Origin: Pseudomonadota bacterium
Lineage (GTDB): Bacteria > Myxococcota > Bradymonadia > UBA4248
Assembly (NCBI GenBank): GCA_017629415.1
Contig: JAGBXG010000403.1
Location: 1-5,503, forward strand
Direction: 5' to 3'
DNA: 5,503 nucleotides
Below the pieces are notes generated by a model. It was not told where the DNA came from, ran no database searches, and saw only the letters and a list, made by a program, of their open reading frames with translations. Below, piece by piece: positions 1 to 5,462 of the stretch; the first letter of the stretch is position 1; every line of letters begins with the position of its first letter. The position numbers and the translations under genes are program-made.

Positions 1-20
1 ATCAAACTCTCCAGTTTGAT
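1..20. repeat. Perfect inverted repeat at the window edge
   Basis: ATCAAACT (1-8) and AGTTTGAT (13-20) are exact reverse complements around the 4-base loop CTCC. The sequence can form an 8-bp hairpin in either strand. No T-run follows directly, so by itself it is not a standard intrinsic terminator. It lies just upstream of the stronger terminator-like hairpin at 34-60 and may belong to the 3' end of a gene outside the window. The window edge hides any longer stem. Confidence 0.6.
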
Positions 21-33
21 CTGATTATTTATA

Positions 34-60
34 CGGCGAGAAACTCGCCGCTCATTTTTT
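34..60 (+). terminator. Probable rho-independent terminator of an upstream gene
   Basis: CGGCGAG (34-40) pairs perfectly with CTCGCCG (44-50) over a 3-base AAA loop, giving a GC-rich 7-bp stem. After four bases (CTCA) comes a run of six T (55-60). This is the expected shape of an intrinsic terminator for rightward transcription. The gene it would end is not in the window. The four-base gap between stem and T-run makes it somewhat less than ideal. Confidence 0.55.
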
Positions 61-303
61 GACGTCGGATGCTTTGCATCCTAGAAACCGTTCAACGAAC
101 AGCTTCTTTTTTATTGGCTCGCACTATTGCTTAATTTCTCTCTCATTTTCGGTTTTCATCGTTGCCGCAGGCTTTTTTCTCAGCCCGTCAGCGAGGGCGG
201 CTTATACGCGTGTAGGTCTGGGTGCGCAAGTTTTTTTTTGAAAAAAAATAAAAAATAATCGTCACAATGGATTTCTGCTTGGCATCACACGGGGTGAAAA
301 CTT

Positions 304-322
304 CGCATGCCTATCGCATGCC
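304..322. promoter_or_regulatory. Paired GCATGC direct repeat in the rpn leader
   Basis: CGCATGCC occurs at 304-311 and again at 315-322, separated by TAT. Each copy contains the palindrome GCATGC (305-310 and 316-321). The copies are offset by 11 bp, about one helical turn, so both would face the same side of the DNA. The pair ends seven bases before the ribosome binding site of the Rpn-family gene. Such an arrangement can be an operator or an RNA structure affecting translation. Function is inferred only from position and symmetry. Confidence 0.3.
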
Positions 323-328
323 CTTCCA

Positions 329-334
329 AAGGAG
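329..334 (+). promoter_or_regulatory. Ribosome binding site of the Rpn-family gene
   Basis: AAGGAG is followed by a 6-base spacer and the ATG at 341. This good Shine-Dalgarno match fixes the start at 341 rather than at the second ATG three codons downstream (350). Confidence 0.8.
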
Positions 335-340
335 ATTGTT

Positions 341-1471
341 ATGTCCACGATGGATCATCTCACTCTTAAACTGATGTCAGATCCCATTGTTTTCGCCGAT
401 GCCTTTAATCTGCTGCTTTACAATGGAAAACAAATCATTCGACCACATCATTTGAAAAACAATGAAAAGCTGCTTCAGCTACTCAAAGAAAATATTCCAC
501 TTGATGAACCCAAGCCGATGCTGCAACCTATCGCGGATATCGTGCCGGATGATCCAAATCTCGTTTTCAACACCCAAAACAACAAAACACAGTTTTCAAT
601 CAAACGCATGCGAGATATCTTAAAACAATGTGTTTGGATGACAGACAATCAGACGCATTATTTTATTTTGGGTATCGAAAACCAGACTGACGTTCATTAT
701 CTGATGCCTGTTCGAACCATGCTGTATGATGCGCTGGGGTATGACCGACAAATCTCCGAAATTCAGGCCAAACTCCGAAAAGCAGGTTCGATGAGTTCAC
801 TGATTCATGGAGCACCCAAAAACACAAAACTGCATGGCATTATCACCCTTGTTTGCTACTTTGGACTCAAACGCTGGGATGGTCCACGCAACCTTCATGA
901 ATTGCTTGATATCAAAGACAAACGATTGCTCAAATTCATTCCCAATTATTTTATCAATTTGCTCGAACCATATGGCTTATCGCCACGTAAAATTGCTAAA
1001 CTTCAGTCAGAACTCGGCGCACTTTATGCGTGCTACCAGGCTTATGACAAACAGGAACTTGAAACTTTTATACAAACTGACAAAAGACTGAAAACGCTTT
1101 CACTGACAACGACAAATATCATTAACCATCGCTTCAATCTTGAAATCAATACGGAGGAACTCGCTATGTCAAACAACAACGATGTATGCCAGGTCATGCA
1201 AAGATACTACAAAAAGCTTTACAACGATGGCTATGCCAAAGCGCAAGAAGATATGAAAGCAGAATTTCATCTCACACTTATCGATGCAAAAAGGGAGGTT
1301 GATGACGCAAAAAGGGAGGTTGATGACGCAAAAAGGGAGGCTCTTCAATCTAAACATCTTGCCGCACAAAGACTTATCCAACGCAATATCATGACATACC
1401 AAGAAATTGCGGATGTCCTTTCACTGCCAGTGGATGTTGTAGAATCTTTAGCAAAAGATAAACATGCTTAA
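341..1471 (+). CDS. Rpn-family recombination-promoting nuclease/putative transposase (PD-(D/E)XK), RpnL-like
   Basis: The 376-residue product matches the Rpn/PDDEXK transposase-like family. The N-terminus (LMSDPIVFADAFNLLLYNGK, residues 11-30) is the family's typical opening. The putative nuclease core includes D92 (in MRDIL) and E113/Q115 (in GIENQ), followed by the conserved blocks PVRTMLYDALGY (123-134) and YFGLKRWDGP (173-182). I read D92, E113 and Q115 as the D-ExQ metal/catalytic site, by analogy with the family. From residue 276 a separate C-terminal region starts: MSNNN, a helix-rich stretch, a charged heptad repeat (DAKREVD, about 316-333) likely to be a coiled coil, and a terminal helix-turn-helix-like segment QEIADVLSLPVDVVESL (354-370). 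In E. coli, Rpn proteins cleave DNA, promote RecA-independent recombination and are reported as phage-restricting toxins. No membrane segment or signal peptide is visible; it should be cytosolic. The stop is created at the junction with a second copy of the C-terminal cassette. The gene looks AT-richer than dnaE, consistent with transfer. Family assignment is firm; a defence role here is inference. Confidence 0.88.
   Translation: MSTMDHLTLKLMSDPIVFADAFNLLLYNGKQIIRPHHLKNNEKLLQLLKENIPLDEPKPMLQPIADIVPDDPNLVFNTQNNKTQFSIKRMRDILKQCVWMTDNQTHYFILGIENQTDVHYLMPVRTMLYDALGYDRQISEIQAKLRKAGSMSSLIHGAPKNTKLHGIITLVCYFGLKRWDGPRNLHELLDIKDKRLLKFIPNYFINLLEPYGLSPRKIAKLQSELGALYACYQAYDKQELETFIQTDKRLKTLSLTTTNIINHRFNLEINTEELAMSNNNDVCQVMQRYYKKLYNDGYAKAQEDMKAEFHLTLIDAKREVDDAKREVDDAKREALQSKHLAAQRLIQRNIMTYQEIADVLSLPVDVVESLAKDKHA
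1122..1287 (+). repeat. Long direct repeat, copy 1 (inside rpn)
   Basis: This 166-bp segment covers codons 261-316 of the Rpn gene, including the internal ribosome binding site and start at 1166. It aligns without gaps to 1468-1633. I count six mismatches: GG/TG in the ribosome binding site, one base in the spacer, and four within the coding part. Beyond 1287 similarity falls sharply, although homology at the protein level continues to the end of the cassette. Together the cassette repeat period is 346 bp. Confidence 0.9.
1153..1157 (+). promoter_or_regulatory. Internal ribosome binding site inside the rpn gene
   Basis: GGAGG lies within the coding sequence, 8 bases upstream of the in-frame ATG at 1166. 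It is as strong as the site of the full-length gene. It sits exactly at the boundary between the nuclease part and the variable C-terminal part. In the downstream copy the same position reads GAGG (1500-1503) with the same spacing. Confidence 0.6.
1166..1471 (+). CDS. Putative intragenic RpnS-like antitoxin (C-terminal product of the Rpn gene)
   Basis: Starting at the ATG of codon 276, in the same frame as the full-length gene, this would be a 101-residue protein beginning MSNNNDVCQVMQRYYKKLY. It contains the three-copy AKREVDD-type heptad repeat and the terminal QEIADVLSLPVDVVESL segment, but no nuclease residues. A GGAGG site with 8-base spacing precedes it. In E. coli, Rpn genes make such a separately translated C-terminal protein (RpnS) that binds and blocks the full-length toxin (RpnL), and repeat number in its dimerisation helix varies between strains. 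The match of start position, ribosome binding site and repeats supports the same layout here. That this start is used, and that the product neutralises the nuclease, is inference; no clear internal promoter was found, so it may be translated from the rpn transcript. The existence of a free-standing duplicate that begins at the same codon strengthens the case. Confidence 0.55.
   Translation: MSNNNDVCQVMQRYYKKLYNDGYAKAQEDMKAEFHLTLIDAKREVDDAKREVDDAKREALQSKHLAAQRLIQRNIMTYQEIADVLSLPVDVVESLAKDKHA
1286..1342 (+). repeat. In-frame 21-bp tandem repeat in the Rpn C-terminal region
   Basis: Two exact 21-bp units (1286-1306 and 1307-1327) are followed by a partial 15-base unit (1328-1342) that differs in one base. 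Each unit begins GCAAAAAGGGAGG and codes seven residues, so the protein repeats DAKREVD as a heptad. Because the unit is a multiple of three, loss or gain of a copy keeps the frame and changes only helix length. The downstream cassette carries one unit fewer. Such repeats typically vary in copy number by slippage or recombination. Confidence 0.9.
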
Positions 1472-1633
1472 CCATCGCTTCAATCTTGAAATCAATACTG
1501 AGGAACGCGCTATGTCAAACAACAACAATGTATGCCAGGTCATGCAAAGATACTACAAAAAGCTTTACAACGATGGCTATGCCAAGGCGCAGGAAGATAT
1601 GAAAGCAGAATTACATCTCACACTTATCGATGC
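1468..1633 (+). repeat. Long direct repeat, copy 2 (after the rpn stop)
   Basis: This is the second copy of the 166-bp segment at 1122-1287, about 96% identical. It begins one base before the TAA of the rpn gene (1469-1471), so the rpn stop codon is itself made of repeat sequence read in a different frame. The copy carries its own weakened ribosome binding site (GAGG, 1500-1503) and the start ATG at 1512. Confidence 0.9.
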
Positions 1634-1786
1634 TAACGGGAGGCTGATAACGCAAAAAGAGAGCTCTTCAATCCAAGTATTGTACTGCTCAAAAACAACG
1701 TAATATCCCATCAAGAGATTGCAGACTTTCTTTCACTCTCACTTGAGGCCATTGAATCACTTGCAAAAGACTTAGAAAAGTTCTGA
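1512..1786 (+). pseudogene. Orphan RpnS-like C-terminal cassette, frameshifted
   Basis: This is a duplicate of only the C-terminal part of the Rpn gene, without a nuclease domain. The start ATG equals codon 276 of the full gene and has GAGG 8 bases upstream. The protein begins MSNNNNVCQVMQRYYKKLY and stays in frame to about 1633. Where the first copy has GCAAAAAGGGAGG, this copy has GCTAACGGGAGG, one base shorter, so reading shifts and stops at 1701-1703 after 63 residues. If one base is restored near 1634, the frame runs to TGA at 1784-1786 and ends SHQEIADFLSLSLEAIESL and KDLEKF, clearly homologous to the rpn C-terminus; the intact product would be about 91 residues with one heptad repeat fewer. 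An alternative upstream ATG at 1464 overlaps the rpn stop by eight bases and gives a 79-residue frame, but has a poor ribosome binding site. It may be a decaying antitoxin copy, a displaced old C-terminus, or a still-expressed 63-residue fragment. A sequencing error is possible but the site also carries substitutions. Confidence 0.75.
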
Positions 1787-1802
1787 ATTGGGCTGAATTG
1801 GG
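1783..1802. repeat. Perfect 10-bp tandem duplication
   Basis: CTGAATTGGG occurs twice back to back (1783-1792, 1793-1802). The first copy contains the TGA that would end the repaired orphan cassette. It may be a slippage product at the end of the cassette homology; no function is evident. Confidence 0.8.
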
Positions 1803-1806
1803 GCGT

Positions 1807-1826
1807 TGCGGGGCAACAGCCCCGCA
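1807..1826. repeat. Hairpin 1 of the convergent intergenic region
   Basis: TGCGGGGC (1807-1814) pairs perfectly with GCCCCGCA (1819-1826) around the loop AACA, a very stable 8-bp stem. No T-run follows on either strand, so it is not a textbook intrinsic terminator. It may still protect 3' ends or slow polymerase between the converging genes. Confidence 0.65.
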
Positions 1827-1835
1827 TTGGGGGTA

Positions 1836-1863
1836 GGCGCGTATTTGCGCAGCAAATAGCGCC
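1836..1863. repeat. Hairpin 2 of the convergent intergenic region
   Basis: GGCGC (1836-1840) pairs with GCGCC (1859-1863) and TATTTGC (1842-1848) with GCAAATA (1852-1858), leaving one bulged G at 1841 and the loop GCA. The 12-bp interrupted stem is the longest in the window. The single bulge and two-part stem resemble REP-type or structured RNA elements more than a simple terminator. Confidence 0.65.
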
Positions 1864-1866
1864 GTA

Positions 1867-1880
1867 GGGGGCTCGCCCCC
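1867..1880. terminator. Hairpin 3, possible 3' end of dnaE transcripts
   Basis: GGGGG (1867-1871) and CCCCC (1876-1880) flank CTCG, forming a short GC-only stem. It is the first hairpin met after the dnaE stop codon, about 30 bases downstream on the - strand. Neither strand has a following T-run (the + strand continues TCAAATAAAA), so intrinsic termination would be weak. I call it a terminator only from its position. Confidence 0.3.
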
Positions 1881-1909
1881 TCAAATAAAAGATATGATTC
1901 AGACATTGC

Positions 1910-4900
1910 TTAGCGCATCGCGTATGATTCCAAGCCAAGCGTCTGGTCAATCAAACGTAAGAATTCATCGGTTAAATTCACGCGATATGGCAAACGCAAA
2001 TCGGCATCGACTGCCCCTGTCTCATACTTGATATAAGCATGTGTTGTGCCCTGATATATCGGATTTGAAAGAATAGAATGTAAAGTTTCAACATCCTCAG
2101 GTTTATGTTCATCTGTCAGTTTGAATTGAATATGCGTAATACGACGGGCACGCACATCGCTGACGAAGTCCACAAAATCGACCATGATTTCGGGCTGTCT
2201 ATTATCGGTCTCGCCATCATTATCGCCTTCAAACTTAAGTCTACCGGTCAAAATCACGGGATTGTCACCCGCAAATTTATCTTCGCCGATTTTCTCAAGC
2301 GATTTCTGGAAACAAATGAACTTCACCTGACCGCTGAAATCTTCAATAGCCCCGGAAGCCATGCGAGAACCCGATTTCGTCGTACGTACACTCGCACCTT
2401 TATACATGCCGCAAATCGACACGCGAGTCCCTTCAGCTACATTGAGCAACGCATTCGTCTCATGCGTTGAAAACATCTTGATTTCTTGACGATAATGATC
2501 GAGCGGATGCCCAGAAACAAAATATCCAATCAAACGAAATTCATTCTCCAGAACCGTTTCTTCCGGCCAGGGCGTGGCAGCCGTATATTTGTCATCAAGA
2601 CTGGCGGCTTCTTTCGGTGCCTGTGCCGAAAATAACGAAAACAACGAAGTCTGCCCTGCGGATTTGTCTTCACGATGTTGCTTGCTACGATCAAGGGCCG
2701 TCTGAATACTGGCAAACATCGAAGCTCGAGCCGCACCAATATCGCCAATATGACGAAGCTTGCCGGGCCAAAGGCTGTCAAATGCCCCAGACATCACAAG
2801 AGCTTCCAAAACTTTCTTATTCACGCGAGAATCCACGCGATTACAGAAGTCGAACATGCTCTTAAACGGTCCGTCCTTCTCTCTCGTGGCAAAAACACTT
2901 TCTAAAGCCGCCTCGCCGACCCCTTTAATCCCGGCAAGACCAAACAATACGCGCCCATCGACAACACTAAAGCGCAGCGCAGAACGATTGACATCGGGCG
3001 GAAGCACTTTAATCCCATTGGCGCGCGCGTCATTAATCGTGCGAATGACTTTATCGGGCTTATCCTGGTCGCATGTCATCAAAGCGGCATACAATTCCAC
3101 GGGATAATATTTCTTGAGGTATGCGGTTTGATACGTAATCAACGCATAAGCCGCCGAGTGACTTTTGTTAAAACCGTAACCCGCGAATTTCTCAATCAAA
3201 TCAAAGATTTCACCGGCTCGCGTGCCATCAATATTATTCTTAATCGCGCCTTCGACAAAAATACCACGCTGTTTGGCCATTTCTTCGGGCTTTTTCTTAC
3301 CCATGGCGCGTCTCATGATGTCAGCGCCGCCCAGCGAATAACCGCTCATTATCTGCGCGGCCTGCATGACTTGCTCCTGATAAACGAAAACGCCGTAAGT
3401 CTCTTTCAAAATGCCGGACAAACATTCATGCGGATATTCAATTTCACGCCGTCCATGTTTACAGTCGACAAACTGATCGAGCATGCCGGACCCCATCGGA
3501 CCCGGACGGAACAAAGCTACCGCTGCAATGACATCTTCAAAACAGTCGGGCTTGATTTGCATCATCAGCTTGGTAAAGCCCGGCGATTCAATCTGGAAAA
3601 TACCCGTCGTATTCCCCGAAGTAATCAGACGATAAACGGCTTTATCATCGAGCGGTACCGTACTGATATCCAGCGGTTCCTGCCCTTTAGAAGCGCGCGT
3701 CTGATTGACATATTCCATGGCTGTCTGCAAAACCGTCAGTGTCTTGAGCCCCAAGAAGTCGAATTTGACGAGCCCCGCCTGTTCAACTTCAGCCTTGGCA
3801 TACTGCGCTACAATTTCGCCGTTTTTCCCCCTAAAAATCGGCACATAATCCCACAAAGGCCCTTCACTGATGACGATACCGGCGGCATGCATGCCCGTCT
3901 GACAGAACAAATCCTCGACCTGAATGGCGGTATCATACATTTCTTTCACGCGAGCGTCTGTTTCATAAATCTCTTTCAGCTTGGGCTCGTCATCCAAGGC
4001 TTTTTTCAGCGTAATTTTCAAATCCTCAGGCACAAGTTTGCACAATGCCGCAGTCTCGGACGGGAAAAAATTCATGACACGCCCGACGCCCTTAATTGCA
4101 GCCTTTGCTTTCAATGCACCGAACGTCGCAATCTGCGCCACATTGTTCACGCCATAAAGTTCGGTGACGTATTTGATGACCTCCCCGCGACGATCCATGC
4201 AAAAGTCGACGTCAAAGTCGGGCATGCTGACGCGCTCGGGATTCAAAAAACGTTCAAACAGCAACGAAAACGGCAACGGATCGAGGTCTGTAATCGTCAT
4301 CGAATAGGCGACCAAAGAACCGGCACCCGAACCACGTCCCGGACCCACCGGAATCCCATTGCGTTTCGCCCAATTAATGAAGTCCCAAACGATCAAAAAG
4401 TACCCCGGAAAATCCATCTGCGTAATAACGCCAATCTCGCGTTCCAGACGTTCCCAATAAACTTTTTCATCCACTTCCTTGCCGACAGCCTTAAACGACG
4501 CCAATCGCGCCTCAAGCCCTGTCCGCGCCACCTCTTTAAAATACTCATGAATCCCGGTCTTGACGTCCTCAATTCCACGTTCTTCCACAAACGTATGAGG
4601 CACCTTATATTGCGGCAAATAAATCGGACCCAGACTGACCGGACAATCAACTTCCTCGGCAATCTTGACAGTGTTTTCACACGCTTCCGGCACATCCGCA
4701 AACGCCGCATACATCTCTTCATCGGTTTTCACATAGAAATCATCGACGACATATTCGCGCAACACATCGGGATCAATCTTTTTATCCAGCGACATACACA
4801 CCAGACACGCATGCGCAAACGCTTCTTCCCGCTTCATATAATGACAGTCATTCGTGGCCACCAGCGGCAACTCCCAGGCCTTCGCATGCGCCTTGTAATA

Positions 4901-5452
4901 CGCATTGACCTTCTTTTGCGCCTCAAACGAATTGTCCATCATCTCCAAATAAAATTGCCCAGGCTCAAACGTCTCACGCATCATCCGCATGACGCCATCC
5001 ACATCTCCGCCCCTCAAAATCATCTGCGGAAGCTCGCCACCCAAATCGCCACTCAAAATCGTCAGACCCTCAGCACGATCCTTCAGCCACTCAAATTTAA
5101 CCGTCCCAAAACCGCGCAGACTGTCATAATTCTCAATGTTCGCCTTCGACAGCAAATCCAGCGCATTCCGATACCCCTGCAACGTCCGGCAAATCGCCGT
5201 TAAATGATAAAGCTTATCCGGACTGTCGGGATGTACATGATCAATATTCAACTCACAGCCCAATATCGGCTTCACACCCGTCCCCTTGGATTTGTTGATA
5301 AAATCTACCGCACCATGCATCACACCATGATCCGTTATCGCCACCGCCTTGACCTCGCGCTGCGCAATCTCCGAAAAAAGCGGCTTCAAACGAATCGCAC
5401 CATCATAAATGCTATACTGCGTATGAAGATGAAGATGAACAAACCCTGACAT
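1910..5452 (-). CDS. dnaE: DNA polymerase III subunit alpha
   Basis: The 1180-residue product is the catalytic (5'-3' polymerase) subunit of the replicative DNA polymerase III holoenzyme, close to the 1160 residues of E. coli DnaE. The PHP domain (about 1-275) opens with HLHLHT and keeps putative metal ligands H8, H10, D17, H42, E67, H83, D202 and H204; the position usually held by Cys is D136. The polymerase core shows GPGRGSGAGS (370-379), catalytic D414 and D416 in PDFDVDF, and D565 in VKFDFLGL. The fingers contain YGVFVYQEQVMQ (686-697) and GFNKSHSAAYA (760-770), then a helix-hairpin-helix region (836-853). QTSLF (934-938) matches the beta-clamp-binding consensus. An OB fold follows (about 1008-1095), then a C-terminal tau-binding-type region. 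There is no DnaQ-like exonuclease domain, so this is DnaE, not PolC. I chose the ATG at 5452 because AGGAGG lies just upstream and the PHP start aligns; a longer frame from 5497 adds 15 unconserved residues. It converges on the rpn locus with a structured 123-base gap. Confidence 0.97.
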   Translation of the reverse strand: MSGFVHLHLHTQYSIYDGAIRLKPLFSEIAQREVKAVAITDHGVMHGAVDFINKSKGTGVKPILGCELNIDHVHPDSPDKLYHLTAICRTLQGYRNALDLLSKANIENYDSLRGFGTVKFEWLKDRAEGLTILSGDLGGELPQMILRGGDVDGVMRMMRETFEPGQFYLEMMDNSFEAQKKVNAYYKAHAKAWELPLVATNDCHYMKREEAFAHACLVCMSLDKKIDPDVLREYVVDDFYVKTDEEMYAAFADVPEACENTVKIAEEVDCPVSLGPIYLPQYKVPHTFVEERGIEDVKTGIHEYFKEVARTGLEARLASFKAVGKEVDEKVYWERLEREIGVITQMDFPGYFLIVWDFINWAKRNGIPVGPGRGSGAGSLVAYSMTITDLDPLPFSLLFERFLNPERVSMPDFDVDFCMDRRGEVIKYVTELYGVNNVAQIATFGALKAKAAIKGVGRVMNFFPSETAALCKLVPEDLKITLKKALDDEPKLKEIYETDARVKEMYDTAIQVEDLFCQTGMHAAGIVISEGPLWDYVPIFRGKNGEIVAQYAKAEVEQAGLVKFDFLGLKTLTVLQTAMEYVNQTRASKGQEPLDISTVPLDDKAVYRLITSGNTTGIFQIESPGFTKLMMQIKPDCFEDVIAAVALFRPGPMGSGMLDQFVDCKHGRREIEYPHECLSGILKETYGVFVYQEQVMQAAQIMSGYSLGGADIMRRAMGKKKPEEMAKQRGIFVEGAIKNNIDGTRAGEIFDLIEKFAGYGFNKSHSAAYALITYQTAYLKKYYPVELYAALMTCDQDKPDKVIRTINDARANGIKVLPPDVNRSALRFSVVDGRVLFGLAGIKGVGEAALESVFATREKDGPFKSMFDFCNRVDSRVNKKVLEALVMSGAFDSLWPGKLRHIGDIGAARASMFASIQTALDRSKQHREDKSAGQTSLFSLFSAQAPKEAASLDDKYTAATPWPEETVLENEFRLIGYFVSGHPLDHYRQEIKMFSTHETNALLNVAEGTRVSICGMYKGASVRTTKSGSRMASGAIEDFSGQVKFICFQKSLEKIGEDKFAGDNPVILTGRLKFEGDNDGETDNRQPEIMVDFVDFVSDVRARRITHIQFKLTDEHKPEDVETLHSILSNPIYQGTTHAYIKYETGAVDADLRLPYRVNLTDEFLRLIDQTLGLESYAMR

Positions 5453-5456
5453 GAAC

Positions 5457-5462
5457 CCTCCT
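5457..5462 (-). promoter_or_regulatory. dnaE: Ribosome binding site of dnaE
   Basis: Read on the - strand, AGGAGG precedes the ATG at 5452 with a short 4-base spacer. It decides the start against the in-frame upstream ATG at 5497. The remaining 41 bases to the window end show no promoter that I can support. Confidence 0.8.

Larger units (their letters stand above)
61..340. other. Intergenic leader without a supported gene
   Basis: This 280-base stretch holds no gene that I can support. It contains a small hairpin (GGATGC at 67-72, TTT loop, GCATCC at 76-81), a T9-G-A8 tract at 231-248 continued by a second A-run to about 255, and a paired GCATGC site before the rpn start. An open frame from a TTG at 59 to 241 encodes a hydrophobic stretch followed by SARAA, superficially like a signal peptide. 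It has no ribosome binding site and its start lies in the terminator T-run, so I do not call it. I could not pick a convincing -35/-10 pair for the rpn gene; the A/T tract could act as an UP-like or bent-DNA element, which is inference. Confidence 0.5.

Noticed and set aside
59..241. 60-codon frame with a signal-peptide-like hydrophobic stretch and SARAA
   Set aside because: It starts with TTG in the terminator T-run, lacks a ribosome binding site and ends in the T9 tract. Its composition is that of AT-rich intergenic DNA.
1044..1074. Possible internal promoter (ATGACA and TATACA-like boxes) for the short C-terminal product
   Set aside because: The -10 match is poor and spacing is about 19 bases. 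In AT-rich coding DNA such pairs are common by chance.
1286..1342. Short array of repeats considered as CRISPR
   Set aside because: The 21-bp units are directly adjacent with no spacers and keep the coding frame; it is a coding tandem repeat.
1169..1402. Minus-strand frame with repeated LPFCVIN units
   Set aside because: The repeats are only the antisense reading of the 21-bp coding repeat in rpn; there is no independent evidence for a gene.
1625..1650. Programmed ribosomal frameshift in the orphan cassette
   Set aside because: No slippery heptamer is present at the shift point and the first copy needs no shift there; a plain one-base deletion explains it.
341..1786. Insertion sequence or transposon ends around the 'putative transposase'
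   Set aside because: I found no matching terminal inverted repeats or target-site duplication flanking the gene; Rpn-family proteins are not classical IS transposases despite the name.
1711..1950. Minus-strand 79-codon frame across the intergenic hairpins and the dnaE end
   Set aside because: It overlaps the dnaE 3' end in another frame and reads through the three hairpins, giving Cys/Arg/Pro-rich sequence with no family likeness.
3128..5203. A 691-codon open frame on the + strand, opposite dnaE
   Set aside because: It lies wholly antisense to conserved DnaE domains. Its translation is rich in Arg, His, Asn, Ile and Thr without recognisable motifs. It is open because the dnaE codon choice avoids the few codons that would give stops on the other strand.
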